Assembly (NCBI GenBank): GCA_937925595.1
Contig: CALALQ010000189.1
Span: forward strand, 1-61,754
DNA from: an uncultured Demequina sp.
GTDB lineage: Bacteria > Actinomycetota > Actinomycetes > Actinomycetales > Demequinaceae
Reading direction: 5' to 3'
DNA length: 61,754 nt
The notes beneath the pieces are model-generated. The model did no database searches. It was not told where the DNA came from and was given only the letters and a program-made list of their open reading frames with translations. The first letter of the stretch is position 1. Each line of letters opens with the position of its first letter. This document shows, one piece after another, positions 17,015 through 26,297 of the stretch. A program made the translations under genes and the position numbers.

Positions 17015-17389
17015 GTGCCGTCGTTGCCGACGCTGTACCGCGGCCGCGAAGGCATGTGGATGTGGGTTGTCCACCGTGTCACCGGCGTCGCGATCTTCTT
17101 CTTTCTGCTGATTCACATCCTCGACACCGCTTTGGTGCGGATCTCGCCCGAGGACTACAACGACGTCATCGGCTCGTACCACTCGCCGATCTACGGAATT
17201 GTCGAGGCGGGGCTGGTGGCGGCGATCATCATCCACGCGTTCAATGGAGTGCGCATCATCCTCGTTGACCGCTGGACGTGGGCGCTGCGCCACCAGCGAC
17301 TGCTGTCGTGGATCGTGTGGGGCATCTTCGTGGTGCTCATGGCTGGCTTCCTGCCGCGGCACCTCGGCAATGTGTTTGGGGGTGCGTGA
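17015..17389 (+). CDS. sdhC: Succinate dehydrogenase cytochrome b subunit SdhC
   Basis: The 124-residue protein anchors succinate dehydrogenase in the membrane and helps bind haem b and quinone. It has three hydrophobic helices. The first contains HRVTGVAIFFFLLIHILD, with a histidine as a likely haem ligand. The start is GTG at 17015 after AGGAGAG; an ATG at 17010 is out of frame. Its stop overlaps the sdhD start by one base (TGATG). The order sdhC-sdhD-sdhA-sdhB is the standard actinobacterial order. Confidence 0.93.
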   Translation: MPSLPTLYRGREGMWMWVVHRVTGVAIFFFLLIHILDTALVRISPEDYNDVIGSYHSPIYGIVEAGLVAAIIIHAFNGVRIILVDRWTWALRHQRLLSWIVWGIFVVLMAGFLPRHLGNVFGGA

Positions 17390-17832
17390 TGGCTGCGACC
17401 GCTCCCGAGCTCAAGCCGATTCCCTCGCGCCGCACCATCGGCAAGGCTCAGCGCTGGTCGTGGATCTTCCAGCGCATCTCTGGAGCGGTGCTGATCGTGC
17501 TGATCTTCACGCACCTGTTCTACAACCTGATGATGGGCGACGGCGTGAGCCAGATCGACTTCGCCTTCGTCGCGGGCAAGTGGTCCGCCCCGCTGTGGCA
17601 GTGGTGGGCGTTCGCGCTCCTGGTATTGGGACTCGTTCACGGCGGCAACGGCATGCGCATGATCGTCGACGACTACGCCCACGGCCGCGTGCTGCCCCAC
17701 ATCCTGCACTGGGCGCTGCGCCTTTCAGTGCTGGTGCTGATCGTGCTCGGCACCCTTGTGATCTTCACCTTTGACCCCTGCCCCACGGACGTGGACCCGT
17801 CGATCCTGCCGGGCTTCTGCGCCGACCTGTGA
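17389..17832 (+). CDS. sdhD: Succinate dehydrogenase membrane anchor subunit SdhD
   Basis: The 147-residue protein has a hydrophilic N terminus and three helices. The first holds RISGAVLIVLIFTHLFYNLM, whose histidine is the likely second haem ligand. Helix two contains the LGLVHGGNGMRMIVDDY segment near the quinone site. The ATG at 17389 shares its first base with the sdhC stop; the longer open frame upstream is an sdhC shadow. sdhA follows after 9 bases. Confidence 0.92.
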   Translation: MAATAPELKPIPSRRTIGKAQRWSWIFQRISGAVLIVLIFTHLFYNLMMGDGVSQIDFAFVAGKWSAPLWQWWAFALLVLGLVHGGNGMRMIVDDYAHGRVLPHILHWALRLSVLVLIVLGTLVIFTFDPCPTDVDPSILPGFCADL

Positions 17833-17841
17833 GGATGAGAA

Positions 17842-19608
17842 ATGGCCGAACACGAGTTTGATGTCGTCATCGTTGGTGCCGGCGGCGCCGGAATGCGCGC
17901 AGCCCTCGAGAGCTCCCAGCGCGCGCACACCGCGGTGCTGACCAAGCTCTACCCCACTCGCTCCCACACGGGCGCCGCGCAAGGAGGCATGGCCGCAGCT
18001 CTCGGCAACGTCGAGGACGACAAGGTCGAGTGGCACGTGTTCGACACCATCAAGGGTGGCGACTACCTCGTGGACCAGGACGCCGCGGAGATCCTCTGCC
18101 GCGAGGCTGTTGACGCGGTGCTCGACCTCGAGAAGATGGGCCTGCCGTTCAACCGCACGGAGGATGGCCACATCGACCAGCGTCGCTTTGGTGGACACAC
18201 TCGCCAGCACGGCGAGGCAGCCGTGCGTCGTGCCTGCTATTCCGCGGACCGCACGGGTCACATGATTCTGCAGACCCTCTACCAGCAGTGCATCAAGCAG
18301 AACGTCGAGTTCTTCAACGAGTACTACGTGCTGGACCTGATCCTCACGGGCGACCCGCAGTCCGCAGCTCCAGGCGAGGAAGTCTCCGTCGCGGGCGTTG
18401 TGGCGCTCGAGCTCAGCACGGGCGAGCTGCACACGTTCCGCGCCAAGTCCGTCATCTTCGCCACCGGTGGCGCTGGCAAGGTCTTCAAGACCACCTCGAA
18501 CGCGCACACCCTCACGGGCGACGGCATGGCGATCGCGCTGCGCGCGGGCCTGCCGCTTGAAGACATGGAGTTCTTCCAGTTCCACCCAACGGGCCTTGCC
18601 GGGCTTGGCATCCTCCTCAGCGAGGCGGCTCGTGGCGAGGGCGGCATCCTGCGCAACTCGGAGGGCGAGCGCTTCATGGAGCGCTATGCGCCCACCATCA
18701 AGGACCTCGCTCCTCGCGACATGGTTGCTCGCGCCATGGCCAACGAGGTGCGCGAAGGCCGCGGCGCCGGTCCCAACAAGGACTATGTGCTGCTTGACCT
18801 CACCCACCTTGAGCCCGCGCACATCGACGAAAAGCTCCCTGACATTACGGAGTTCGCGCGCACCTACCTTGGCGTCGAGCCGTACACCGAGCCCGTCCCC
18901 GTCTACCCCACCGCTCACTACGCGATGGGCGGCATCCCCACGACCGTCCGCGGCGAGGTGCTGCGCAACAACAACGACGTGGTCAAAGGCCTGTACGCCG
19001 CCGGCGAATGCGCATGCGTCTCCGTGCATGGCGCCAACCGCCTCGGCACCAACTCGCTGCTCGACATCAACGTCTTTGGTCGTCGCGCAGGCATCGCCGC
19101 GGCTGAGTACGCGAACGAGGTCACCGCAGCTCCCGCCCTTCCGGCCGACGCTCCTGCCAGGATCGAAGGCCTGGTCGCCAAGTTGCGTGACAGCGTGGGC
19201 AGCGGCGGCGAGCGCATCGCCGACCTTCGCCGCGAGCTCCAGGAGACGATGGACCGCAACGTCCAAGTGTTCCGCGACGAGGCGTCGATGACGGAGGCCG
19301 CAGGGGTGGTCGCCGACCTCAAGAAGCGCTACGAGAACATCGCGATCCACGACCGTGGCCTGCGCTTCAATACCGACCTGCTCGAGGCGATCGAACTGGG
19401 CTTCCTCATCGACCTCGCCGAGGTCGTCATTGCCGGCGCCCTTGCACGCAAGGAGAGCCGCGGTGGCCACTACCGCGAGGACTACCCAACCCGCGACGAC
19501 GAGAACTTCATGGTTCACACCATGGCCTATGCAGCGTCGGACGGTGTGAAGCTCGACTACAAGCCCGTTGTGGTCACCAAGTACCAGCCCATGGAACGAA
19601 AGTACTGA
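17842..19608 (+). CDS. sdhA: Succinate dehydrogenase flavoprotein subunit SdhA
   Basis: The 588-residue catalytic subunit oxidises succinate to fumarate. The FAD dinucleotide-binding motif is [15 protein letters not shown]. The histidine for covalent FAD attachment is in [18 protein letters not shown]. Active-site residues are in [12 protein letters not shown] and in [22 protein letters not shown]. Length is normal. The membrane anchors upstream and the iron-sulfur subunit one base downstream complete the complex II operon. A long reverse-strand open frame over this gene is a codon-bias shadow. Confidence 0.97.
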   Translation: MAEHEFDVVIVGAGGAGMRAALESSQRAHTAVLTKLYPTRSHTGAAQGGMAAALGNVEDDKVEWHVFDTIKGGDYLVDQDAAEILCREAVDAVLDLEKMGLPFNRTEDGHIDQRRFGGHTRQHGEAAVRRACYSADRTGHMILQTLYQQCIKQNVEFFNEYYVLDLILTGDPQSAAPGEEVSVAGVVALELSTGELHTFRAKSVIFATGGAGKVFKTTSNAHTLTGDGMAIALRAGLPLEDMEFFQFHPTGLAGLGILLSEAARGEGGILRNSEGERFMERYAPTIKDLAPRDMVARAMANEVREGRGAGPNKDYVLLDLTHLEPAHIDEKLPDITEFARTYLGVEPYTEPVPVYPTAHYAMGGIPTTVRGEVLRNNNDVVKGLYAAGECACVSVHGANRLGTNSLLDINVFGRRAGIAAAEYANEVTAAPALPADAPARIEGLVAKLRDSVGSGGERIADLRRELQETMDRNVQVFRDEASMTEAAGVVADLKKRYENIAIHDRGLRFNTDLLEAIELGFLIDLAEVVIAGALARKESRGGHYREDYPTRDDENFMVHTMAYAASDGVKLDYKPVVVTKYQPMERKY

Positions 19609-19609
19609 G

Positions 19610-20377
19610 ATGACAGCAGTCGCGGACTCCCCCGCCGCAGTGGGCGCTGTGCCCACGATCGAAGTCACCCTGCGCATTCGCCGCTCCATCCCGGAGGGCA
19701 ACGCGGAGCACGCCCCGGGCGAGCAGTACTGGGAGGACTTCACGGTCACCGCTCACGCGACGGACCGCGTGCTCGACGCGCTGCACAAGATCAAGTGGGA
19801 GCAGGACGGCTCGCTCGCGTTCCGGCGCTCGTGCGCTCACGGCGTCTGCGGGTCCGACGCGATGCGCATCAACGCCAAGAACCGACTCGCGTGCAAGACC
19901 CTGCTCAAGGACCTCAACCCCTCGCGCCCCATCACGGTGGAGCCCATCGCTGGCCTGCCGGTGGAGAAGGACCTGATCGTGGACATGGAGCCGTTCTTCG
20001 CCTCCTACCGCGAGATCATGCCGTTCCTCATCACCACCGGCGCGGCGCCCAAGCGAGAGCGCCTGCAGTCCCCTGCCGATCGCGCCAAGTTCGACGACAC
20101 CACCAAGTGCATCCTGTGCGCGGCGTGCACTACCGCGTGCCCCGTGTTCTGGACGGACGGCCAGTACTTTGGCCCCCAGGCGATCGTGGGCGCGCACCGC
20201 TTCATCTTCGACTCTCGCGACGAGGGCCAGTGGGACCGCCTCGAGGTGCTCAATGACAAGGCCGGCGTGTGGAAGTGCCGCACCGCCTTCAACTGCACCG
20301 AGGCTTGCCCGCGCGGGATCGAGGTCACCAAGGCGATCTCTGAGGTCAAGCGCGCGCTCAACACCGGGGAGTTCTAG
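19610..20377 (+). CDS. sdhB: Succinate dehydrogenase iron-sulfur subunit SdhB
   Basis: The 255-residue electron-transfer subunit has three cluster sites. The [2Fe-2S] ferredoxin-like domain shows RRSCAHGVCGSDAMRIN with a later Cys in NRLAC. The [4Fe-4S] motif is CILCAACTTACP, and the [3Fe-4S] motif is CRTAFNCTEACPRGI. ATG at 19610 follows the sdhA stop by one base and gives a short Ala-rich N-terminal extension. It ends 19 bases before the convergent lipoprotein gene, so readthrough between the two is possible. Confidence 0.96.
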   Translation: MTAVADSPAAVGAVPTIEVTLRIRRSIPEGNAEHAPGEQYWEDFTVTAHATDRVLDALHKIKWEQDGSLAFRRSCAHGVCGSDAMRINAKNRLACKTLLKDLNPSRPITVEPIAGLPVEKDLIVDMEPFFASYREIMPFLITTGAAPKRERLQSPADRAKFDDTTKCILCAACTTACPVFWTDGQYFGPQAIVGAHRFIFDSRDEGQWDRLEVLNDKAGVWKCRTAFNCTEACPRGIEVTKAISEVKRALNTGEF

Positions 20378-20396
20378 GACCAAAGGTTTCGCCGAA

Positions 20397-21050
20397 TCAG
20401 CCCTCCGGAATCGGCAAGATGAGGCCGCTCTCTGCCACTCCCGTGTCGAGAATGCACAACAGGGTGGCGTTGTCGGTCTGGTTGTAAAGAACTTCGCCAG
20501 CAACGTCGCGCCATGTGCGGCCCTCTTGATCTGCAACGCTGTAGCCACCGGCCATCAGGCAGTCGGTGACGGCCCCCGCAAACATGGCATCCTGAACCTC
20601 AATCGCGCGTTGCGCGGCTCCCGGGTTTCTCGAATACAACTGCTCGACGGCCGCCGAGTGAGCGCGTGCGCACGAGTCTATAGCTGCTTGGTTGGCGTCG
20701 TCGGATAAGGCCGCATTGGACCCGATGACGTAGGTGACGATTGGTTGCCCCGAGTTACTCGTCGTCTCGATGTCGCGTGGGTTCAGTCCCGCTTCTCGAA
20801 GACAGTCGAGGTTCGCATAGATCGCCTGTTGATAGTCGTCAAAAGTCACAAAGCCTGTTTCGCCGGCGCGTCGTACTACGTCGCGCTGAGCGTCGGTCAA
20901 TGAGCTTTGCTGCAGCAGGAGATCGACCTCTTGCTGCGTGAACGCCAAGGGATCCCGTGTAGGGCTGAAGGCATCGGGGGCTGGCGGGGCGACGTGCGCG
21001 CACCCCCCGATCGCGGCAAGCAAAGCAAGTATCCAGGGAGCAACTCTCAA
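20397..21050 (-). CDS. Putative lipoprotein of unknown function
   Basis: Started at TTG 21050, the 217-residue product has a hydrophobic signal ending in LLAAIGGC (Cys17), a plausible lipobox. The open frame runs further upstream to 21305, but that part overlaps the preceding secreted-protein gene and has no signal-like features, so the start is uncertain; no clear Shine-Dalgarno sequence is seen. The mature part has cysteines in NLDCLREAG, DSCARAH, TDCLMAGGY and LLCILDTG. No family is recognised. GC is visibly lower than in sdh or trpS, hinting at transfer. It pairs with the next small secreted gene, 13 bp away. Confidence 0.62.
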   Translation of the reverse strand: MRVAPWILALLAAIGGCAHVAPPAPDAFSPTRDPLAFTQQEVDLLLQQSSLTDAQRDVVRRAGETGFVTFDDYQQAIYANLDCLREAGLNPRDIETTSNSGQPIVTYVIGSNAALSDDANQAAIDSCARAHSAAVEQLYSRNPGAAQRAIEVQDAMFAGAVTDCLMAGGYSVADQEGRTWRDVAGEVLYNQTDNATLLCILDTGVAESGLILPIPEG

Positions 21051-21063
21051 GCGTGCACCGCGA

Positions 21064-21459
21064 CTAGAAGTTTTGGCTGCCAACCGAATTGGTCTTCCAA
21101 GATCCAAGTGTGCACGCCACGGGCACTCCCGCTGGCACGGTGCAGCCGCGGTAAGCACGCAGCTGGGAGCTCGAGACGTTCTGCGCATACACCGCAAAAC
21201 TTCCCGCGGGGATTGACGTTGTCTTGGTGGGATAGGTGTCCCACGCGGACGCGCCGGTTGGCCAATTGCGAACCGCCGCCTTGAGTTGCGCACATCCCTG
21301 CGCATCGGTGAACGTAGCCATTATCTGTGTAGGTCCTGGCAGGGTTATTGAACCGTAACTCTGACAGTCGTTGTTTGCGCTTGCTTGGCTCGCAACTGTA
21401 AGTGAAACTACGAGAGCGCAGACCCCTGCCAACGCCAGTAACGTGTTGCGACGCCTCAC
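21064..21459 (-). CDS. Small secreted protein of unknown function
   Basis: The product has 131 residues from GTG 21459, which sits 6 bases after GGAGG. The N terminus is a Sec signal peptide: VRRRN, a hydrophobic core, and an ASQASA cleavage region near residue 28. The mature protein has four cysteines (NNDCQSYG, QGCAQLKA, RGCTVP, ACTLGSW), consistent with two disulfides outside the cell. No family is recognised. It lies upstream of the putative lipoprotein on the same strand, and the pair forms a lower-GC patch between sdhB and yihY. Confidence 0.66.
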   Translation of the reverse strand: MRRRNTLLALAGVCALVVSLTVASQASANNDCQSYGSITLPGPTQIMATFTDAQGCAQLKAAVRNWPTGASAWDTYPTKTTSIPAGSFAVYAQNVSSSQLRAYRGCTVPAGVPVACTLGSWKTNSVGSQNF

Positions 21460-21564
21460 TCGCCACCTCCCCAGCGGACCTGCGACGCCGCTACGACAGA
21501 CACTAGGGGTGTGTGAAGTCGCTCGCAACCGGAATGACGTGCTAGAAACCGCTTGCCCCCGCCG

Positions 21565-22569
21565 CTAACCCGCCTTCTTGCGCCCCGTCGCCCTGCGCGT
21601 GGTTACGGACTTGCGCGAGCGTCGGCTGTGAGGGGGCAGCTCCACGGCCTCAGCGGACGGGTTGATTCCCCCAGCAACCGCCCCAATCCATGCCGCCGCC
21701 ACCAGCAACACGCGAGACGTGAAGTCCACGAACAGCAGCAGCGCGATCACCGTGGCAAACGGCGCTAGCACTGTGTTCGAGGACGCAGAGGCGACAAAGT
21801 AGCCGCTCGCGAGCTGCAGGACAGCGATGACCACTGCGGTAGCCACGATGGTAGGCACCACGATGCGAGCGGCCGCCTTCGCGCCGCCAAGTACCAGCAG
21901 CACGATCGCCACGAACGCCGAGTTCGCCACGAGGCCAAAGAGCGCGGCCACGACACGAACGGTGACCGGGGACGTGCCACCGTCGCCGAGCAGCCCTGCT
22001 ATCGAGTTCGCGAGCGCGCCCGCGACGACCTGCAAGGCCGCGCCCACCACCGCGACCAGGCCGAGCGACACGAGCGCGATCACGTCGCGCAGCGCACCAG
22101 GGATCGCTTTCGACGCGGCTCCCCCAAGCATGGTGCGCGCCGCCGCCCGCATGCCGCGCATGTACCTCGTGGCGGTGAATATCAGGACGCCGAACGCGAC
22201 GAGACCCACGAGGCCCGACATCGGCGTGGGTCGCAGCGCCCCTGGATCAATCAATCCCTCCTCGCCCGGTTGCGAGAAGATCCCGGGGATCGCATCGGCA
22301 ACAAAGTCGATCACCGCATTTCGCAGCTCTTCATTGCCGATCACCACGTAGCTCGCAATCGTGACCGCGAGCACCAGAGCAGCCGCGATCGACGCGAGCG
22401 AGTAGTAGGCGATGCCGCCAGCGAGAACATTGCCATTGGCCTTGAGGTAACGCCGCAGCGCGAGGCCGACCGGCCGCGTGGTGATCTTCTCGACAATCTG
22501 CCGCCCGCGATGCAGGCCGCGCTTGGCGGCCTCTTTCGCTCGCTTCCAGCGGGCGGCGTCGTCTGTCAT
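21565..22569 (-). CDS. YihY/BrkB family inner membrane protein
   Basis: The 334-residue protein has a basic N terminus (RWKRAKEAAKRGLHRGRQ), about six transmembrane helices and a basic C-terminal tail. The family block NVLAGGIAYYSLASIAAALVL after the first positively charged stretch is characteristic of YihY/UPF0761 proteins (formerly mis-named RNase BN). Function in actinobacteria is unknown. The start overlaps the trpS stop by one base. M. tuberculosis has the same neighbour pair (Rv3335c-Rv3336c). Confidence 0.88.
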   Translation of the reverse strand: MTDDAARWKRAKEAAKRGLHRGRQIVEKITTRPVGLALRRYLKANGNVLAGGIAYYSLASIAAALVLAVTIASYVVIGNEELRNAVIDFVADAIPGIFSQPGEEGLIDPGALRPTPMSGLVGLVAFGVLIFTATRYMRGMRAAARTMLGGAASKAIPGALRDVIALVSLGLVAVVGAALQVVAGALANSIAGLLGDGGTSPVTVRVVAALFGLVANSAFVAIVLLVLGGAKAAARIVVPTIVATAVVIAVLQLASGYFVASASSNTVLAPFATVIALLLFVDFTSRVLLVAAAWIGAVAGGINPSAEAVELPPHSRRSRKSVTTRRATGRKKAG

Positions 22570-23573
22570 CAGACCTTCGGCAGCAGCCCGACGCTGTCGT
22601 AGATTCGCGCGAGCGTCACCTTCGCGATCGCTGAGGCTTTGGCCGCACCCTGCGCGAGCACCTCGTCAAGCTTCTCTGGGGACTCGAGCCACCCGAGCGT
22701 GCGGTCGCGCACGGGGCTGAGGGCCTCGACGACGATGTCTGCGAGGTCGGCCTTGAGGTGGCCGTACATCTTGCCTTCGTAGTCGGCGACGATGTCAGGG
22801 ATCGCGCGGCCGGTGAAGGCGGCGTAGATGGTGAGCAGGTTCGAGACGCCGGCCTTGTTCTCGGGATCGAACGCGATGACCGTCTCGGAGTCCGTGGTCG
22901 CCGACTTGATGTTCTTGGCGATGACCTTGGGGTCTTCGAGGATCTCGATGATGCCGCGCGGGCTCGAGAAGGACTTCGACATCTTCTTGGTGGGCTCCTG
23001 CAGATCGAAGATCTTGCCGGTGTCCTTGACGATGTATGGCTCCGGAACCACGACGGTTCCCTCGCCAAAGCGCGAGTTGAGGCGCTGCGCGAGGTCACGG
23101 GAGAGCTCGAGGTGCTGCCGCTGGTCCTCACCGACGGGCACCAGGTTGGTGTCGTACAGCAGGATGTCCGCGGCCATGAGGATGGGATAGGTGAACAGGC
23201 CCACGTTGGTGCCGGACTCCCCCACCTGCGCGGACTTGTCCTTGAACTGGGTCATGCGACCGGCCTCGCCCATACCGGTGAAGGTCGAGAGGATCCACGC
23301 GAGTTCGGCGTGCTCGTGGACGTGGGACTGCACAAACAGCAGCGATCGCTCCGGGTCAACACCGGCAGCCAGGAACTGCGCGGCCGTCACGCGGGTGCGG
23401 CGCTGCAACACGGCGGGGTCCGGGGACACGGTGAGCGCGTGCAGGTCGACGACCGAGTAGATCGCCTCCTTGCCCTCCTGCAGCTCGACCCACTGCAGCA
23501 GCGCACCAAGGTAGTTGCCGAGCTGAAGGGAGTCCGAGGTGGGCTGCATCGCCGAGAACACGCGCTGAGTCAT
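22569..23573 (-). CDS. trpS: Tryptophan--tRNA ligase
   Basis: The 334-residue class I synthetase charges tRNA-Trp. The ATG at 23573 gives [20 protein letters not shown], the standard N terminus with the HIGH-like motif (LQLGNYLGA). The KMSKS loop is intact ([13 protein letters not shown]). [28 protein letters not shown] and [15 protein letters not shown] are conserved blocks. The gap to tatB holds a long interrupted palindrome but no T-box motif. It is coupled to yihY downstream. Confidence 0.96.
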   Translation of the reverse strand: MTQRVFSAMQPTSDSLQLGNYLGALLQWVELQEGKEAIYSVVDLHALTVSPDPAVLQRRTRVTAAQFLAAGVDPERSLLFVQSHVHEHAELAWILSTFTGMGEAGRMTQFKDKSAQVGESGTNVGLFTYPILMAADILLYDTNLVPVGEDQRQHLELSRDLAQRLNSRFGEGTVVVPEPYIVKDTGKIFDLQEPTKKMSKSFSSPRGIIEILEDPKVIAKNIKSATTDSETVIAFDPENKAGVSNLLTIYAAFTGRAIPDIVADYEGKMYGHLKADLADIVVEALSPVRDRTLGWLESPEKLDEVLAQGAAKASAIAKVTLARIYDSVGLLPKV

Positions 23574-23603
23574 AGCCCCATTCTTCCAGGTCTCGCACCC
23601 ACG

Positions 23604-23708
23604 GCCCTCCTCCACACAATTCGGGCCGCTGACCGGATGGTTGAAATCAACACCCCTGATAGGCGCTGGCCGTCTTCGCGGCCCGGCTCAGATTGTGTGG
23701 AGGAGGGC
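23604..23708. repeat. 105-bp interrupted palindrome between tatB and trpS
   Basis: The outer arms GCCCTCCTCCACACAAT (23604-23620) and ATTGTGTGGAGGAGGGC (23692-23708) are perfect 17-bp inverted copies. A second pair, CGGGCCGC (23622-23629) and GCGGCCCG (23678-23685), nests inside. The loop includes a small GTTG-AAAT-CAAC hairpin. In RNA of either strand this would fold into a long stem. It could be a terminator after tatB, a leader structure for trpS, or a MITE-like element with terminal inverted repeats. No target-site duplication is evident. Confidence 0.8.
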
Positions 23709-23736
23709 GGCGGTGGGCGCGCATGTCCGCGCGGCG

Positions 23737-24039
23737 TCAGGTGGCGTCGGCGTCAAACGGTGCGGGAGTTCCCGGCTTGGGCTCCGGAGCGACGATCGGC
23801 TCGTAGAGCGCCTCACGCACAATGCGGCGGGGATCGTACTGGCGAGGGTCGAGCGACTTCCAGTCGATGTCCTCGCCCACCTCTTCCTTGATCTGCTGCT
23901 TGCCCTGCTCAAAGAACTGACGAGCCTTGATGACCCATGCACGCAGCTGGCGCGTGTATTCGGGCAGTCGCTCCGGTCCGATCACCATCACCGCGACGAT
24001 CGCGAGGATGATGAACTCCCAGGAGTTGATGCCGAACAT
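23737..24039 (-). CDS. tatB: Sec-independent (twin-arginine) translocase subunit TatB
   Basis: The 100-residue protein has one N-terminal helix (WEFIILAIVAVMVIGPERLPEY) with the TatA/B family GPERLP hinge, an amphipathic helix (RAWVIKARQFFEQGKQQ) and an acidic/proline-rich tail. The glutamate-containing hinge and longer amphipathic region favour TatB over TatA. It follows htrA by 20 bp on the same strand. The order sigE-rseA-htrA-tatB is conserved in actinobacteria (Rv1221-Rv1224 in M. tuberculosis). Confidence 0.9.
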   Translation of the reverse strand: MFGINSWEFIILAIVAVMVIGPERLPEYTRQLRAWVIKARQFFEQGKQQIKEEVGEDIDWKSLDPRQYDPRRIVREALYEPIVAPEPKPGTPAPFDADAT

Positions 24040-24059
24040 GGCTCTATTGTGCCGTGTCC

Positions 24060-25436
24060 CTACGGCGAGGGCTGCGTCTCCGGCTCAAGGTCGTCGTCCT
24101 CGAAGTTCACCTTGGTGTTGGCGGACAGCACCACGTCGATGTCCTGGGTCGTGCCGTCCCGCTTCACGGTGAGGGTCACGGTCTCCCCTGGCGCCTTCGC
24201 GCGGATTGCGACGATGAGGTCATCCGAGCGCGCGATAGTGCGGCCATTGAACGCGGTGATGATGTCGCCGGGCTTGATCCCTGCCTGGTCCGCGGGTCCG
24301 CCGGCAACCACGCCGGGCGCTCCCTCGACCTCAGTCGCGATGAGCACGCCCTCGCCCGTGTGGGTGGGGTCGAGCAGCACGCCGATGACCGGATACGTCG
24401 CCTTGCCCGTGTCGATGATCTCCTCGACGGTGCGGCGCACCTGGTTGGAGGGAATCGCGAAACCAAGACCCACAGAGCCCGCCTGGCCACCAAAGCTGTT
24501 GGTGCTCGCGATGGCCGAGTTGATGCCGATCACCTCGCCAGCCGAGTTGATCAGCGGTCCACCCGAGTTGCCAGGGTTGATGGCGGCGTCGGTCTGGATG
24601 GCGTCGATGAAGGTCGCCGCCTCCTGGTCTTCGGTCCCCGTGGTGACGGGACGGTGCAGCGCGGAGATGATGCCCGTCGTCACCGTAGAGTCCAGTCCCA
24701 ACGGAGAGCCCACCGCGAGCACCGGGTCGCCCACCACCATCGCGTCGGAGTCGCCAAGGACGAGCGGCTTGAGCCCGGCCTTTTTCACCTTCAGAACCGC
24801 GATGTCGTAGTCAGCGGTACGCCCAACAAGCTCAGCGTCGACGATGCTGCCGTCGCTGAAAAGCACCTTGATGGTGCCGCCATCGGCACCCGCGACCACG
24901 TGATTGTTGGTGGCGATGTAGCCGTCCTCACGCACCACGAAGCCAGACCCGGTCGACGTGCGGCCCGCGCCCGACGACGCCTCGATCGAGACCACAGACG
25001 GGAGCACCGCCGCGGCGATCGAGGCCACCGAACCGTCTTGCAGCTGCTTGGACGAGTCGTCGTCATGCGACACCGGAAGGGTCGTTGGCGTCTGCCTCAC
25101 CGCCGAGTCCTCGGTGAACTGGTCATACGCGTACGCGCCGCCAAAGCCACCGATCGCGCCAAGCACGAGCGCACCAGCGGCAATCGCGGCGATCGCGCCG
25201 CCGCCAAGGCCCGCCTTCTGCTTGGGCTCTCGGGGGGCCGACGCTGGGGCGGGGAACGGCTCGGAGATGACAAAGGTGTCGGTTCCCTGCGCACTCGACG
25301 CAACCACAGCGTCGGGCACGGGCAGGGCGGGCGGCACGGCAGGCGTCGCGACGGCTCGCGCGGCGGAGGGTACGGCAGTAGCGGCGCTCGCCTGTGCGGC
25401 GAGGTCCTCAGGCGCGGCAAACGGGTTGTCTGACAT
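24060..25436 (-). CDS. htrA: HtrA-type membrane-anchored serine protease with PDZ domain
   Basis: The 458-residue protein has a cytoplasmic Pro/Ala-rich region (1-75), one membrane helix (about 80-105), a trypsin-like protease domain and a C-terminal PDZ domain. The catalytic triad is His179 (TNNHVVAG), Asp211 (ADYDIAVLKV) and Ser291 (NPGNSGGPL). The PDZ part includes GPADQAGIKPGDIITAFNG. It likely degrades misfolded proteins outside the membrane and belongs to the SigE envelope-stress operon. It starts 21 bp after rseA and precedes tatB. Confidence 0.94.
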   Translation of the reverse strand: MSDNPFAAPEDLAAQASAATAVPSAARAVATPAVPPALPVPDAVVASSAQGTDTFVISEPFPAPASAPREPKQKAGLGGGAIAAIAAGALVLGAIGGFGGAYAYDQFTEDSAVRQTPTTLPVSHDDDSSKQLQDGSVASIAAAVLPSVVSIEASSGAGRTSTGSGFVVREDGYIATNNHVVAGADGGTIKVLFSDGSIVDAELVGRTADYDIAVLKVKKAGLKPLVLGDSDAMVVGDPVLAVGSPLGLDSTVTTGIISALHRPVTTGTEDQEAATFIDAIQTDAAINPGNSGGPLINSAGEVIGINSAIASTNSFGGQAGSVGLGFAIPSNQVRRTVEEIIDTGKATYPVIGVLLDPTHTGEGVLIATEVEGAPGVVAGGPADQAGIKPGDIITAFNGRTIARSDDLIVAIRAKAPGETVTLTVKRDGTTQDIDVVLSANTKVNFEDDDLEPETQPSP

Positions 25437-25457
25437 GTTCTTCCTTCGTGCTTGGTC

Positions 25458-26297
25458 TCATCTGCCGGTGAGCGCGCCGCCAAGAACGCCGAAGCCGGCA
25501 CTGATCTGGTCGACGACGCCGGGCTCTCCGGACTGGGGGAACGAGGCAACGACAATCGAGAGCGTCTCCAGCGGGCACTTGCAGGATGCGCCAAGGACGA
25601 TCGGTCCCGACTGCCACAGCACCTGCGTTGGTGCCGCGTTGACTACGTACACATCGACGCCATTGACGACGATCCGCGGAGCCTCCTCCTTGACCGCCAC
25701 CGACAGGCGACCGCGCTGCTCGGCGATGTAGACGGGCTCCATGCCCACGAGCAGCGAGGCGACAAGGACCTGCGAATCCGACTGCCGCAGAATCCTCGCC
25801 TCGATGGGGATGAGCCCGCTGTCCTTCCAGTTGGGCTGCACCCAGTCGGCCATCTCCGCGGAAGCCATCGCGTCCGCGTCCATGACCGCCGCACTGCGTT
25901 CTCCGCTAGAAAAGGCGGCGCTCACGAACTCACCGGTGACGATGTCCGGCGAGCCTGCCACGTAAGCGGCGCCTACCGTGAAGCCAAGAATGATCGCGAG
26001 CGCGGCGGCGATGGTCGTGGGCCGGCGGTCGCGTCCGCGCGCTGCCCGTGCCACATGCTTGGACTCGTTGCTCGCGATCTGAGCCATGCGCTCCTTGTCG
26101 AGCAGCATCTGCGCGAAGCGCATGTCGATGCCGGCAGATGACGAGTTCAGGGCCTCACGAGCCGCGCGCAGCTCCTTCCAGCGCGTGCTGCACTCCTCGC
26201 AATGGTCGAGGTGCGCCATCGCGGCGTGGGTGTCAGTGCGCGAGAGACGACCGTCGAGCAAGTCGTGGATGCGGTCACCGAGGTGCTTGTCGCTCAC
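25458..26297 (-). CDS. rseA: Anti-sigma-E factor RseA (zinc-associated anti-sigma domain)
   Basis: The 279-residue protein holds SigE inactive until redox or envelope stress. The cytoplasmic ZAS domain has the HxxxCxxC motif (His29, Cys33, Cys36 in HLDHCEEC). Unlike many short actinobacterial RseA proteins it continues with a putative membrane helix (about 95-114) and a 160-residue outer domain with no clear family. The start overlaps the sigE stop by 4 bases, so regulator and sigma factor are co-translated. The extracytoplasmic part may be a sensor; this is inferred from topology. Confidence 0.88.
   Translation of the reverse strand: MSDKHLGDRIHDLLDGRLSRTDTHAAMAHLDHCEECSTRWKELRAAREALNSSSAGIDMRFAQMLLDKERMAQIASNESKHVARAARGRDRRPTTIAAALAIILGFTVGAAYVAGSPDIVTGEFVSAAFSSGERSAAVMDADAMASAEMADWVQPNWKDSGLIPIEARILRQSDSQVLVASLLVGMEPVYIAEQRGRLSVAVKEEAPRIVVNGVDVYVVNAAPTQVLWQSGPIVLGASCKCPLETLSIVVASFPQSGEPGVVDQISAGFGVLGGALTGR

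Noticed and set aside
17725..19749. Reverse-strand open frame of 674 codons over sdhA
   Set aside because: It is the antisense shadow of sdhA, caused by third-position GC bias. It has no family motifs, while sdhA is complete.
23574..23736. T-box riboswitch in front of trpS
   Set aside because: The AGGGTGGNACCGCG-type antiterminator sequence and a specifier loop are absent; only the interrupted palindrome is present.
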